Shown one piece after another: positions 33,679 through 43,132 of a stretch of 64,000 nt of DNA. Below the pieces are notes generated by a model. The model worked only from the letters and a program-made list of their open reading frames with translations, did not search any database and was not told the origin of the DNA. The stretch is from positions 1,306,760 to 1,370,759 of the forward strand of contig NZ_WJPK01000001.1 in the NCBI RefSeq assembly GCF_009649685.1, in the 5' to 3' direction. Source of the DNA: Flavobacteriaceae bacterium EG-1. GTDB lineage: Bacteria; Bacteroidota; Bacteroidia; Flavobacteriales; Flavobacteriaceae. Made by a program: the position numbers and the translations under genes. Each line of letters opens with the position of its first letter. Within the stretch, counting starts at the first letter, position 1.

Positions 33679-35379
33679 TTATAAGTTTTGTTTTTTTAAT
33701 TCAGAAACTGCATAATTAGCTGCTCTCGCAGTTAACGCCATATATGTAAGCGATGGATTTACACAAGAAGATGAAGTCATACATGCTCCATCTGTTACAA
33801 AAACATTTTTAGCAGCATGCACCTGATTAAATTCATTAAGCACCGATGTTTTAGGATCACGCCCCATTCTAGCCGTACCCATTTCGTGCACGCCAAACCC
33901 TGGCGGATGTTCTTCATCAAACCCTTGTACATTCTTTAATCCAGCTTTTTCAAGCATTTCAACCGCATCTTCTTGAATCTGTTTATTAGCAGCTTTCTCG
34001 TTTTCTTTAAATTCGGCATCAATAGTTAATGTGGGTTGTCCCCATTTATCTAGAACATCGGTATTGAGACTAATTTTATTATCGTGATAAGGAAGACATT
34101 CTGCAAAACCAGTAATAAAAAATTCCCAAGGACCAGGTTTCAAAATACTATCCTTATAATCAGGACCAAATTCTTCAATATTGGCAGCATTTCCACCGCG
34201 ATAACCTCCACCTTGAAAACCGAACCCTCGTAAAAACTTATCATTCTTAGATTTCTCATCAATATTCCAATACCGAGGAATGTATATACCGTTGGGCCTT
34301 CTACCTTTGTAATATTTATCTTCAAATCCTTCTACGCTTCCAATCGCCCCAACTCGATAAGTATGATCCATAAGATTATGACCTAATTCACCACTATCAT
34401 TTCCCAAACCGTTTTCAAACCGTTTTGAGGTAGAATTTAATAATATTTGAGTTGTACTTAATGCTGAAGCATTAACAAATATAATTTTTGACATATATTC
34501 TATCGTCTCATTGGTTACTGCATCGATAATGCGAACACCAATAGCTTTTCCTTTTTTATCATCATACATGATAGACTGTACAATTGAAAATGGTCTAATA
34601 GTCAAATTTCCTGTTGCATTAGCCGGTGGTAATGTAACTGCATTAGAGCTAAAGTAGGCACCATATGGGCAACCACGATTACACCTGTTTCTATATTGAC
34701 ATTGCCCCCTACCATTATGTGGGACTGTTAAATGAGCACATCGCCCAATAGTCATATTTCTCCCTGGAAAACTTTTTTCAATACGTTCTTTTACATGTTT
34801 CTCCACACAATTGAGTTCCATTGGTGGCAAGAAATGACTATCTGGTAGCTGCGGCAAACCTAATGCTTGCCCACTAATACCAACAAATTTTTCCACATAG
34901 GTATACCACGGTTCAATATCTTTATAGCGAATTGGCCAATCTACCCCATAACCATCTTTTGCGTTTGCCTCAAAATCAAGTTCGCACCATCTATAGGTTT
35001 GTTTTCCCCATAATAGGGATTTGCCACCCATTTGATGACCTCTTAACCATAGAAATGGTTTTTTTTCGGTATAAGGATTAGCCGCATCATCGGCATAAAA
35101 ATGTTCTGTATCAGTACCCATCCAACCAGATCTAATCGCCTTATAGTGTTTTGCTTTTTGCTCGGGTGTTAGTCCACCTCTCAATTCAGTATCCCACGGA
35201 TCCAAATTCATTGTTGGATAGTCAACAACATGTTCTACGATTTTACCCCTTTCGAGTACTAAAGTATTTAAACCTTTTTCACAAAGTTCTTTTGCAGCCC
35301 AACCACCACTAATCCCAGATCCAATGACAATGGCATCGTATGTTACTTCTTTTTTAGCATCTATATTAAAATTAGCCAT
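33679..35379 (-). CDS. GMC-family FAD oxidoreductase
   Basis: About 566 residues. The FAD-binding Rossmann motif is IVIGSGISGGWAAKELCEKG, followed by VLERG. GHQMGGKSLLWGKQTYRW, NRCNRGCPYGAYFSSNAVTLPPA (four cysteines, as in sorbitol/gluconate dehydrogenase large subunits) and the C-terminal VHEMGTARMGRDP and FVTDGACMTSSSCVNPSLTYMALTARAANYA fit the GMC_oxred_C type. It oxidises a sugar or polyol and passes electrons to the respiratory chain. There is no signal peptide; it is presumably carried by its Tat-targeted partner. ATG at 35379 is preferred to the GTG at 35385. Confidence 0.88.
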   Translation of the reverse strand: MANFNIDAKKEVTYDAIVIGSGISGGWAAKELCEKGLNTLVLERGKIVEHVVDYPTMNLDPWDTELRGGLTPEQKAKHYKAIRSGWMGTDTEHFYADDAANPYTEKKPFLWLRGHQMGGKSLLWGKQTYRWCELDFEANAKDGYGVDWPIRYKDIEPWYTYVEKFVGISGQALGLPQLPDSHFLPPMELNCVEKHVKERIEKSFPGRNMTIGRCAHLTVPHNGRGQCQYRNRCNRGCPYGAYFSSNAVTLPPANATGNLTIRPFSIVQSIMYDDKKGKAIGVRIIDAVTNETIEYMSKIIFVNASALSTTQILLNSTSKRFENGLGNDSGELGHNLMDHTYRVGAIGSVEGFEDKYYKGRRPNGIYIPRYWNIDEKSKNDKFLRGFGFQGGGYRGGNAANIEEFGPDYKDSILKPGPWEFFITGFAECLPYHDNKISLNTDVLDKWGQPTLTIDAEFKENEKAANKQIQEDAVEMLEKAGLKNVQGFDEEHPPGFGVHEMGTARMGRDPKTSVLNEFNQVHAAKNVFVTDGACMTSSSCVNPSLTYMALTARAANYAVSELKKQNL

Positions 35380-35489
35380 AAGCACACTTTATTTAGGTGT
35401 ATCAATTTAAGAAATTATAAGAGTATTCAAGTTCTTTCTTTTAAAAGAAAATTGGTATTATCTTTAATCAATTCTTAAAATAATTCAAA

Positions 35490-36470
35490 TTGAAAAACAG
35501 AATAACTAGAAGAAAAGCGATTACTACAAGTCTCAAGATTTCGCTTGCAGCCCTTAGCAGTTATGCTTTCACATCTACAACAAAAAAAACTACACCCAAT
35601 TTTAAAAAGGTTGAAGTTGATAAATTACCTGTTCGTTTAAGTCTCAACACTTCAACTTTAATGCATTATAATTTACCTGTTGACATTCAAATTGACATGG
35701 TCGCCGAAGCCGGATTTAATGGTATTGAATTATGGATGCGAGACATTCAAAAATTTTTAGAAAACGGTGGAACCACAAAACAATTAAAAACCAAATTAGA
35801 AAAAAATGCACTCACATTAGAAAATATCATAGGATTTTCGAAATGGTGTAGTGATGATGCCCTAGAAAGAAAGAACGCTCACGAACAGCTACGCCAAGAA
35901 ATGAAAATTATTTCGGCATTAGGAGGTAAATTTATTGCCGCTCCTGTTCAAGGTATTACAGAATTAAATAGAAACAAATATGACGAATACGCAAAACGCT
36001 ATAATGCCATATTAGAAATAGGTGATGCAACAGGAGTAACACCAATATTAGAGCTTTGGGGCATGGGTGCCTTAAATAAAATTGCCGATTGCGCTCAAAT
36101 TACGATAGCCACAGGCCACCCAAAAGCAACCATGCTTTTAGACTTTTATCATGTATATAGAGGAGGCAATGATTGGGACACTTTAGACATTCTTAATGGA
36201 AAACGAATGCCCGTAATGCATATAAATGATTACCCAGCAGAGCCTTCTTATGAAAAATTAAAAGATTCGGACCGGATTTTTCCAGGAGATGGTATTTGTC
36301 CGTTCAATGAAGTTATTCCAAAATTATACAATGCAGGGTTTAGAGGAGGATTTTCAGTTGAGCTTTTTAATAAAGGCTATTGGAATTCAATGGATGCAAA
36401 AACACTTTTAAAAACCTGTTATGAAAAAACATATGCTTCAGTAGCAAAAGCACTTTCGAATACTAATTAA
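35490..36470 (+). CDS. Sugar phosphate isomerase/epimerase-like TIM-barrel protein, Tat signal
   Basis: A 326-residue protein with an AP-endonuclease-2-like TIM barrel: RLSLNTSTLMHYNLPVDIQIDMVAEAGFNGIELWMRDIQKFLENGG, ENIIGFSKWC, APVQGI, ILELWGMGALNKIA (metal Glu), MLLDFYHVYRGGNDW (Asp/His), MHINDYPAEPS and FSVELFNKGYW (Glu). The N-terminus (MKNRITRRKAITTSLKISLAA) is twin-arginine-like. The start is TTG at 35490. Diverges from the GMC operon; likely works on the same sugar class. Confidence 0.82.
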   Translation: MKNRITRRKAITTSLKISLAALSSYAFTSTTKKTTPNFKKVEVDKLPVRLSLNTSTLMHYNLPVDIQIDMVAEAGFNGIELWMRDIQKFLENGGTTKQLKTKLEKNALTLENIIGFSKWCSDDALERKNAHEQLRQEMKIISALGGKFIAAPVQGITELNRNKYDEYAKRYNAILEIGDATGVTPILELWGMGALNKIADCAQITIATGHPKATMLLDFYHVYRGGNDWDTLDILNGKRMPVMHINDYPAEPSYEKLKDSDRIFPGDGICPFNEVIPKLYNAGFRGGFSVELFNKGYWNSMDAKTLLKTCYEKTYASVAKALSNTN

Positions 36471-36550
36471 TATGTAAATTAAACACTAATTTTTCGCACT
36501 AAGTTTAAAAGCAATACCTGAAATAATACGGTAATAAATTAAATGTAAAA

Positions 36551-38026
36551 ATGGGTAAACTTACTTTTATTTTAGTCTTTTTTTTCTCAATGAATTTATT
36601 CGCAACAGAGAAATGGGGAATTTTTGAAATTGAATTAAAAGGACCTAAAGTAGACAATCCATTTACTGATATTTGGGTAACTGCTGAATTCAAGTATAAA
36701 AATCACCTCTATTATGTAGACGGATTCTATGATGGAAATCAATCGTACAAAGTTCGTTTTATGCCAGAATTTGAAGGTAAATGGACTTATACAATAAAAA
36801 GTAACAATTCTAAAATTAACGCTAGTTCTGGAAACTTTATATGCACGCCGCCCGCTTCAGGAAATCACGGTCGAGTACGGGTACGAGATACTTTTCATTT
36901 TGGTTACGACGATGGCACTCCTTTTTATCCGGTAGGCACAACCGCTTATGCATGGATACATCAGGATAATGATTTAATAAAAGAAACCTTAAACACATTA
37001 AAGGAAAACACATTCAATAAATTAAGAATGACTGTTATGCCTAAGTATTATGGAAGGTATGTGTCAAATGAACCACCATTTTATCCTTTTGAAGGATCAG
37101 AACAAAACGGGTGGAATAGATCTAAATTCAATGTAGATTTTTTTAAGCATTTAGATAAACAGGTTGAAGCATTATTAAACCTAAATATTCAAGCAGATAT
37201 TATCATATTTCATCCTTATGATAAATGGGGATTTAGTAAAGGAAGTATTGAGGAAAATCAATTATATATAAAATATTTAGTCGCAAGATTAAGCGCCTAT
37301 CGTAATGTTTGGTGGAGTATGGCCAATGAATATGATATAATGAACAAACCAGATTCGGAGTGGAAAACTTATTTCGAAACAATCTTACAATCTGACCCTT
37401 CTAACCATTTAAAATCTATTCATAATGGTAAGGGATGGTATAATCATTCGTCATCTTGGATTACCCATTTGAGTGTTCAAACTCCTTTTCTTGAAAAAAC
37501 CCAATCATGGCGAGAAACCTATAATAAACCTGTAATAAATGATGAATTTGTTTACGAAGGCAATATACCATTTGATTGGGGAAATCTTACAGCAGAAGAA
37601 ACTGTTCTTAGGTTTTGGACGCTATATACAAGAGGTGGCTATGGTACTCATGGTGAAACCTATGAACATCCTAAAAATATATTATGGTGGGCTAAAGGAG
37701 GTAAACTTTATGGGAAAAGCCCAGAACGCATAGCTTTTTTACATCAAATAATGAAAGAAGCTCCTAATGTTGGATTGGTTCCACTACATACCGAGTGGAA
37801 TAAGGCAATGGAACTTCATAAAAAAGATGAGTACTATCTATTCTATTACGGCAATAGCCAACAAGCTAGTGCTATTTTACACCTATCCAAAGATAAATTG
37901 TATACCTTAGAACTGATAGACACATGGAATATGACAATTAAAAAATTAAATAAACTATATTCTGGAACCATTGAAATTACAATACCTCAAAAACCATACA
38001 TGGCTATTCGTGCCCGAATTAATTAA
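36551..38026 (+). CDS. DUF5060-containing glycoside-hydrolase-like protein
   Basis: A 491-residue secreted protein (signal MGKLTFILVFFFSMNLFATE). It has an N-terminal immunoglobulin-like DUF5060 domain (ELKGPKVDNPFTDIWVTAEFKY, YKVRFMPEFEGKWTYTIKS), a TIM barrel (FYPVGTTAYAWIHQ, NKLRMTVMPKYYGRY, WWSMANEYDIM with candidate acid/base Glu, PVINDEFVYEG with candidate nucleophile Glu), and a C-terminal beta domain (DUF5605-like). The architecture resembles apiosidase or other GH-A clan enzymes. Probably attacks plant or algal glycan side chains. The next gene is 13 bases away, so an operon is likely. Confidence 0.8.
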   Translation: MGKLTFILVFFFSMNLFATEKWGIFEIELKGPKVDNPFTDIWVTAEFKYKNHLYYVDGFYDGNQSYKVRFMPEFEGKWTYTIKSNNSKINASSGNFICTPPASGNHGRVRVRDTFHFGYDDGTPFYPVGTTAYAWIHQDNDLIKETLNTLKENTFNKLRMTVMPKYYGRYVSNEPPFYPFEGSEQNGWNRSKFNVDFFKHLDKQVEALLNLNIQADIIIFHPYDKWGFSKGSIEENQLYIKYLVARLSAYRNVWWSMANEYDIMNKPDSEWKTYFETILQSDPSNHLKSIHNGKGWYNHSSSWITHLSVQTPFLEKTQSWRETYNKPVINDEFVYEGNIPFDWGNLTAEETVLRFWTLYTRGGYGTHGETYEHPKNILWWAKGGKLYGKSPERIAFLHQIMKEAPNVGLVPLHTEWNKAMELHKKDEYYLFYYGNSQQASAILHLSKDKLYTLELIDTWNMTIKKLNKLYSGTIEITIPQKPYMAIRARIN

Positions 38027-38039
38027 ATAAAAAATACCA

Positions 38040-38570
38040 ATGATAAAAAATAGTATAATAACTGTTCTACTTTTATTCTTGTTTATTAGCGTACAAACTT
38101 GCTCCAATAAAAGTTACGAGCAGAAAAAATTAAGTGAAGAACATTTTAAAGGATTACAAATAGATAAAGTACCTGAAGGAACAGTATTTAACGATACTAC
38201 CTATGTGCCAATATATTCTGAAATATATATTAAAACAAAAAATATACGTTTCAATTTAACTGCAACATTAAGTTTACGAAATACCAGTTTAAAGCACACC
38301 ATATTTGTAACCGAAGTGGATTATTACAATTCATTCGGAGAAAAAACTAAAAGTTTCTTATCAACTCCAATTGCAATTAAACCACTTCAAACCGCAGAAT
38401 ATGTTATAGATGAAAAGGATATAAGTGGTGGTGCAGGAGCAAATTTTATTGTGAACTGGGAAGCTAAAACAAATGTTGTAAAACCAATTTTTCAGGGAGT
38501 TATGATTTCCACACAAGGACAGCAAGGTGTTTCGTTTACCACTAAAGGGGTTTCGATTAGTAACCGTTAG
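38040..38570 (+). CDS. DUF3124 lipoprotein
   Basis: A 176-residue lipoprotein (signal ending SVQTC) with the DUF3124 pattern: YVPIYSEIYIKTKNIRFNLTATLSLRNTSLKHTIFVTEVDYYNSFGEKTK, PLQTAEYVIDEKDISGGAGANFIVNWEA, and PIFQGVMISTQGQQGVSFTTKG. Beta-sandwich fold, function unknown. Co-directional with the DUF5060 gene, 13 bases after it. Confidence 0.87.
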   Translation: MIKNSIITVLLLFLFISVQTCSNKSYEQKKLSEEHFKGLQIDKVPEGTVFNDTTYVPIYSEIYIKTKNIRFNLTATLSLRNTSLKHTIFVTEVDYYNSFGEKTKSFLSTPIAIKPLQTAEYVIDEKDISGGAGANFIVNWEAKTNVVKPIFQGVMISTQGQQGVSFTTKGVSISNR

Positions 38571-38580
38571 TTAACTTAAA

Positions 38581-39234
38581 CTACACTGTAATAGCCTTAT
38601 TCAAATACCTTCTAAATGGAAGCATTTCTTTATAAACTTTAATGACTTTCTTCTCAAAATCTGGTTCAAAAATTTCTTGAGTAGAAAATTCGGTTGCAAC
38701 TGCAAAAGTTTTATTCCTTAAAAGTGCTATATGTCTATGATTATTTGAAAATCCTTTGGGAGCATTTTTTAATTTGACATCTTCATAAAGACCGCCAAAG
38801 GTTTCGTTAAACGATTTTTTCTTTAAAATACCATGTAATTCTTCCCCATCATAATCAATTGCATCTCTAATACTTCGTAGTCTTTTGGGGTCTGGTCGCC
38901 ATAACCCACCAGCAAAAATGCACCGTTCAATACCAATCTCAATATAAAAATCACCCGTATTAGGCCGTTTGTCTAATCCAGCTCCAAAATGGTCTTTATA
39001 AACTGGTTTATTGGGGTGAAACATTAAATTATTATTAATTCTATTTATTCCTTTTTTACCCGGAGTATCGTAATATTCGTCATCAATGGCAGTAAGTCTA
39101 GCATTCACACCATCTAACCAACCTATAAAATCGTCCCGGACTTCTTTATACCATTTGCGGTTTAAATCCATCCATTCTTTATTGTTATTTTTTTGAAGTT
39201 CTTTGAGAAAATCAATTTGATTTTTGAAATCCAT
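38581..39234 (-). CDS. DUF2461 (TIGR02453) family protein
   Basis: A 217-residue cytoplasmic protein with the DUF2461 block order: FLKELQKNNNKEWMDLNRKWYKEVRDDF at the start, RINNNLMFHPNKPVYKDHFGA, GDFYIEIGIERCIFAGGLWRP, and PKGFSNNHRHIALLRNKTFAV. The function is not known, but the family is widespread and has been found with fungal and bacterial metabolic genes. The 3' end is 10 bases from the convergent DUF3124 gene. Confidence 0.87.
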   Translation of the reverse strand: MDFKNQIDFLKELQKNNNKEWMDLNRKWYKEVRDDFIGWLDGVNARLTAIDDEYYDTPGKKGINRINNNLMFHPNKPVYKDHFGAGLDKRPNTGDFYIEIGIERCIFAGGLWRPDPKRLRSIRDAIDYDGEELHGILKKKSFNETFGGLYEDVKLKNAPKGFSNNHRHIALLRNKTFAVATEFSTQEIFEPDFEKKVIKVYKEMLPFRRYLNKAITV

Positions 39235-39286
39235 TAATAGATTATTACTTTAGAAAAAATTCAAGTTGCTTTTAGCGATGTCGTTA

Positions 39287-40084
39287 TTAAAATCGATTAT
39301 CTCCTCCTACTATATCGCCTAGGGTTCCAAGAATACTACCTTCTCCTTTATCTTTTCCTCCGCGAGGAATAGAAGCTAAAACACGACCAGCTAATCTACT
39401 AAATGGTAACGATTGAATATAAACAGTACCTGGTCCTCGTAGTGTTGCAAAAAATAAACCTTCTCCACCAAAAACGGTGTTTTTTATTCCTCCTACAAAC
39501 TCAATATCATAATCTACAGTTTGGGAAAAACCAACAATACAGCCCGTATCAACTTTTAAAACTTCGCCAGGAGCAAGTACCTTTTTAGCCATAGTTCCAC
39601 CTGCATGAACAAATGCCATTCCGTCACCTTCCAATTTTTGCATGATAAACCCTTCACCCCCAAAGAGACCGCGACCCAACTTTTTCGAAAATTCAATTCC
39701 TACAGAAACACCTTGTGCTGCACATAAAAAAGCATCTTTCTGACAAATAAATTTTCCATTTTTTTCGGATAAATCTATGGGTAGAATTTTACCAGGATAG
39801 GGTGATGCAAAACTCACTTGTTTTTTCCCTTGACCGATATTTAAAAATGCGGTCATAAATAGACTTTCACCAGTAAGCATACGTTTACCTGCCGAAAACA
39901 TTTTTCCTAGAATACCTTTCTCTTGATTAGATCCATCACCAAAAATGGTATCCATTTTAATACCCGAATCCATCATCATAAAACTACCAGCTTCGGCCAC
40001 TACAGCTTCTTGTGGATCAAGTTCTATTTCAACATACTGCATTTCTTCGCCAAATATTTGATAGTCTATTTCGTGTGCGTTCAT
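39287..40084 (-). CDS. TIGR00266/AIM24 family protein
   Basis: A 265-residue soluble protein of the AIM24 family: [37 protein letters not shown], then [38 protein letters not shown] and [29 protein letters not shown]. The fold is a double-stranded beta helix; yeast AIM24 is mitochondrial, and the bacterial role is unknown. A 52-base gap separates it from the DUF2461 gene downstream. Confidence 0.88.
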   Translation of the reverse strand: MNAHEIDYQIFGEEMQYVEIELDPQEAVVAEAGSFMMMDSGIKMDTIFGDGSNQEKGILGKMFSAGKRMLTGESLFMTAFLNIGQGKKQVSFASPYPGKILPIDLSEKNGKFICQKDAFLCAAQGVSVGIEFSKKLGRGLFGGEGFIMQKLEGDGMAFVHAGGTMAKKVLAPGEVLKVDTGCIVGFSQTVDYDIEFVGGIKNTVFGGEGLFFATLRGPGTVYIQSLPFSRLAGRVLASIPRGGKDKGEGSILGTLGDIVGGDNRF

Positions 40085-40257
40085 AGTTTAGCGTCTATTT
40101 TATTGTTCATCTAATAAGTAGTTTTAAATATACAATTGTTACAAAATAATTTCAAAAATTTATAGGAACGAAAACAGGAATATCAGAAAGACATATGCTT
40201 ATGTCAACATTTTATCATTTATGAATAGGATGTGATTTCTCTACAAATAGAAACCAC

Positions 40258-41148
40258 TTAATACACACTTTTAGTTTTGGTTTTATTATCAAAAGTAAAT
40301 TTCACACCTACATTTACGTAGAAACTATTTGCCATATCAAAATCATAAATTTCGTCATTATTATAATTTTGAAGTTGCATACGATTATAAACAGTATGTC
40401 CTCCCCTTAATGTGGCCTTGAATTTTTGCATAATACTGAACTCGTACCCTAACCCCAAAACAAAACTAGTTTGTCTTAACACTCCGGTATAATCTTCTTT
40501 GTATACTTCTATTTCGTCATTTAAATTTCCTGTAAAACCAGTTAGTGTAGCAAACCCCACTAGATTATGATTTTCAGCAAAAGACCATTTAACTCGACTT
40601 TCTGGCAAACCTATTTTATACGCCCAAGCTTCGTTTATTCTTTTGGTGTAGGCAATTATAGGAATTGGAAAATACAAACCATATTTAATATCATAAGTAG
40701 CACCAAAGGTCCAAATACTATTTTGTTCTTCATTATATTTATCAAGAGAAATCATAGCATTAAAAAACACATCCTCGGCATTAATTTCCGACCTATCGAA
40801 ATTGGAAGCAACCTGAGACTCACCCATAACATTAAGCGCCCAATTATCGTTCAAACTTCTTTGGTATGTGAATTTTAAACTAAAAGAATTAAAATTTTCG
40901 ATTTGATCAGTTTCGAAAGGAACATTCTTATCTACATATTCAATACTAGTATTTTGAATTTTACCTCCAATAGTAACCTTTTCTTTGCTTGTGTTAACTA
41001 TAGGTATTGCAGCACCTACTTCTAATTTTAACAAACTTCCTATTTCAGAATCCGGTAACAATTCTGAGTTAATATAAATATCATCTGTTTCTTGGGAATA
41101 TGACCAATTTGTAACAACTATCACTAAAAGCATCCACAATTTCTTCAT
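40258..41148 (-). CDS. DUF6268-type outer-membrane beta-barrel protein
   Basis: A 296-residue protein with signal peptide (MKKLWMLLVIVVTNWSYSQ) and alternating amphipathic strands ending in an aromatic residue (NSFYVNVGVKFTF), typical of a small outer-membrane barrel. FSLKFTYQRSLNDNWALNVMGESQVASNFDRS and SSIMQKFKATLRGGHTVYNRMQLQNY-like segments fit the DUF6268 family. Substrate or role unknown. Single gene. Confidence 0.72.
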   Translation of the reverse strand: MKKLWMLLVIVVTNWSYSQETDDIYINSELLPDSEIGSLLKLEVGAAIPIVNTSKEKVTIGGKIQNTSIEYVDKNVPFETDQIENFNSFSLKFTYQRSLNDNWALNVMGESQVASNFDRSEINAEDVFFNAMISLDKYNEEQNSIWTFGATYDIKYGLYFPIPIIAYTKRINEAWAYKIGLPESRVKWSFAENHNLVGFATLTGFTGNLNDEIEVYKEDYTGVLRQTSFVLGLGYEFSIMQKFKATLRGGHTVYNRMQLQNYNNDEIYDFDMANSFYVNVGVKFTFDNKTKTKSVY

Positions 41149-41501
41149 AAAACAACCTTTCTTTAATAATGATTATACGAGCGACATATCGCGCAACACA
41201 TTATAAAAGTGTTTAAATTATGATGTAAAATCAACCTTAATAGATATCCATGAAAAGTACATAGAGCAATGGCAAAATTCTATCTACCAAATTAAATTCA
41301 TTAGGATAATTTTAGGAAAGGCCAAAATTAGACTCAGTTGAAGGGAATAATTGAATATTAAAAATGACGGAAATAATTGCCTTTTATACATCCAGTGCAA
41401 TTGAGAAATAGTATATAAATTTAAAAAATGTCAAAATCTAACTTGACGAGCTATTCTATTTTCAGTCTTCTGTCTTCTGTCTTCTGTAATTTAATTCTAT
41501 A
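41149..41501 (+). other. Gap with a 7-base microsatellite
   Basis: A 353-base stretch with no gene. Near its right end GTCTTCT is repeated three times in a row (41465-41485). The repeat lies just past the 3' end of the DUF4442 gene, so a slippage there would not affect coding. The promoter of the DUF6268 gene must lie at the left side. Confidence 0.55.
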
Positions 41502-41957
41502 TTATTTTTTCACTCGTACCGTCCATTCAAAATTAAAAGTACTTACCACTACTCCATCTTCATTAATGCCCACAGATTTCATCCAAAAAGTTTCACCTTC
41601 ACCTGTTGCAATAGTTTTTTCGATAGCCTCCCCTATTAGGTGTCCGTCTTCGCAGGTAAAAGTTATTACGCCAGTTGCTTTTTTAGAAAAATTAGCATTG
41701 TTATTTTGAACCAACATAGAAATTATCTTACCGCTTTCTTGAATCTGATTGATTACCATAGCTCCTGTACTAAGCTCCGCAGCCATACCTTGTACAGCCC
41801 AAAACATAGACCTAAATGGGTTCTGATTTCGCCAACCGTGCTTAACTGTCACCACACATTTTTGTTCATTTATCGATTTTACACGAACTCCTGTCCACCA
41901 TGCGGCAGGTAATTTAAAAAAAGTGAATTTATTGAATTTACTAGCCGAAACGCCCAT
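41502..41957 (-). CDS. DUF4442 hotdog-fold protein
   Basis: A 151-residue protein with a hotdog fold of DUF4442 type: FKLPAAWWTGVRVKSINEQKCVVTVKHGWRNQNPFRSMFWAVQGMAAELSTGAMV, then FSKKATGVITFTCEDG. Related to PaaI-type thioesterases, where the N-PF-S-F-A-type motif faces the acyl pocket; whether it is catalytic is unknown. Cytoplasmic, single gene. Confidence 0.83.
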   Translation of the reverse strand: MGVSASKFNKFTFFKLPAAWWTGVRVKSINEQKCVVTVKHGWRNQNPFRSMFWAVQGMAAELSTGAMVINQIQESGKIISMLVQNNNANFSKKATGVITFTCEDGHLIGEAIEKTIATGEGETFWMKSVGINEDGVVVSTFNFEWTVRVKK

Positions 41958-42038
41958 TATTATTATGTTTTAGGTAAAAGTATTGAAAATATTCGAAATA
42001 TATAATTGTTAAAATTATCTTAAATTTTAGTACTTTGT

Positions 42039-42078
42039 TTTGCATAGTACCTTTTTTTAGACATATATTTGCATAGTA
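42039..42078 (+). promoter_or_regulatory. Promoter of the DUF4870-PadR-PspC operon with an 11-base direct repeat
   Basis: TTTG (42039-42042) and TATATTTG (42064-42071) form a Bacteroidota-type promoter (TTTG, 21-base spacer, TAnnTTTG). TTTGCATAGTA is found twice, at 42039-42049 and 42068-42078, 29 bases apart, so each promoter element is embedded in a copy of the repeat. It may be the binding site for the PadR regulator encoded two genes downstream. Confidence 0.6.
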
Positions 42079-42129
42079 AGTTATTAGGTTATCAATCATA
42101 ATTGAAGTAAAAATTAATACCAGTAGACC

Positions 42130-42603
42130 ATGGAAAGCGCACTAACAAAACACGAAAAAAACTTATCTGCCTTAATACATGCCTCAACTTTTTCTAAGTT
42201 TTTTTTCCCATTTGGGAATTTCATAATTCCATTAGTCTTATGGACAGCCAATAAAAATGAATATAGTTTTGTAGACCATAACGGAAAGCAAGCTTTAAAT
42301 TTTCAAATTAGCATGCTCCTTTATTCTATCATTTTAGGAATAATAAGTGTACCATTCTTTATCGGATTTTTACCGAATATTTTCGATTTTGGTTTTGATG
42401 GACTTAATAATTTCAATAATCTAAATATTCATTTTAATAGTGACGATTTTAGATTTGGTAAATGGCTTTTTCCAATTGGCATTGCAGGATTGGTACAAGG
42501 AGCACTATTCGTAGTCAACATTGTATATACCATTTTAGCAACTATACGAACAAACGAGGGTCAAGAATTTGAATACCCAATCACTATAAATTTTATTAAA
42601 TAA
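42130..42603 (+). CDS. DUF4870 membrane protein
   Basis: A 157-residue inner-membrane protein with the DUF4870 (Tic20-like) pattern: ALIHASTFSKFFFPFGNFIIPLVLWTANKNEYSFVDHNGKQALNFQISMLLYSIIL, a central hydrophilic insert rich in Asn/Asp/Phe, and the last helices WLFPIGIAGLVQGALFVVNIVYTILATIRTNEGQEFEYPI. Function unknown. First gene of a probable operon with PadR and PspC genes, the usual arrangement in Bacteroidota. Confidence 0.87.
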   Translation: MESALTKHEKNLSALIHASTFSKFFFPFGNFIIPLVLWTANKNEYSFVDHNGKQALNFQISMLLYSIILGIISVPFFIGFLPNIFDFGFDGLNNFNNLNIHFNSDDFRFGKWLFPIGIAGLVQGALFVVNIVYTILATIRTNEGQEFEYPITINFIK

Positions 42604-42794
42604 AACAGCAAGGTCTTAATCACACCTTGAATTAATTAAACGGAGTTTATTATCAATCAATTTAACATGAACAATTTTCAGCTTTTGCAGAATAGAGTTC
42701 AACAAAAACGAACAGTTAATCTATGCAAACAAGCACCACACAAAAAGGGCCGCCAAGCAGCGGACATGCAAAGCATAAAAAGCAAAAAGATATT

Positions 42795-43130
42795 ATGAAC
42801 GTAGAAAACACAAAAGCGCAGATGCGTAAAGGGGTTTTAGAATATTGCATTCTCTCCATACTTAATGGAAAAGACAAATATGCATCTGAAATTCTAGGCA
42901 CCCTAAAAGATGCCAAGATGCTAGTGGTAGAAGGTACTATTTATCCACTACTAACTCGGTTAAAGAACGCTGGACTTCTCAATTATCGTTGGGAAGAATC
43001 CACTTCGGGCCCACCACGTAAATATTATACATTAACCGAAACAGGAAAACTTTTCTTAAAAGAATTAGATACTACGTGGGATGAATTAAGAAATGCTACA
43101 AACTTGGTTACCAATACAAAAAACAGCTAA
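42795..43130 (+). CDS. PadR-family transcriptional regulator
   Basis: A 111-residue regulator with the PadR winged helix: QMRKGVLEYCILSILNGKDKYASEILGTLKDAKMLVVEGTIYPLLTRLKNAGLLNYRWEESTSGPPRKYYTLTETGK, with the typical YPLLTRL-GPPRKYY blocks. The start at 42795 gives the standard N-terminus MNVENTKAQMRKG; an earlier in-frame ATG at 42723 adds 24 residues of atypical composition. The stop is two bases before the PspC gene. PadR proteins often repress their own operon, here perhaps at the repeats near 42039. Confidence 0.87.
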   Translation: MNVENTKAQMRKGVLEYCILSILNGKDKYASEILGTLKDAKMLVVEGTIYPLLTRLKNAGLLNYRWEESTSGPPRKYYTLTETGKLFLKELDTTWDELRNATNLVTNTKNS

Positions 43131-43132
43131 CA

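Noticed and set aside
41465-41486. GTCTTCT tandem repeat as a phase-variation switch
   Set aside because: It lies beyond the 3' end of the DUF4442 gene and not in a promoter or coding region.
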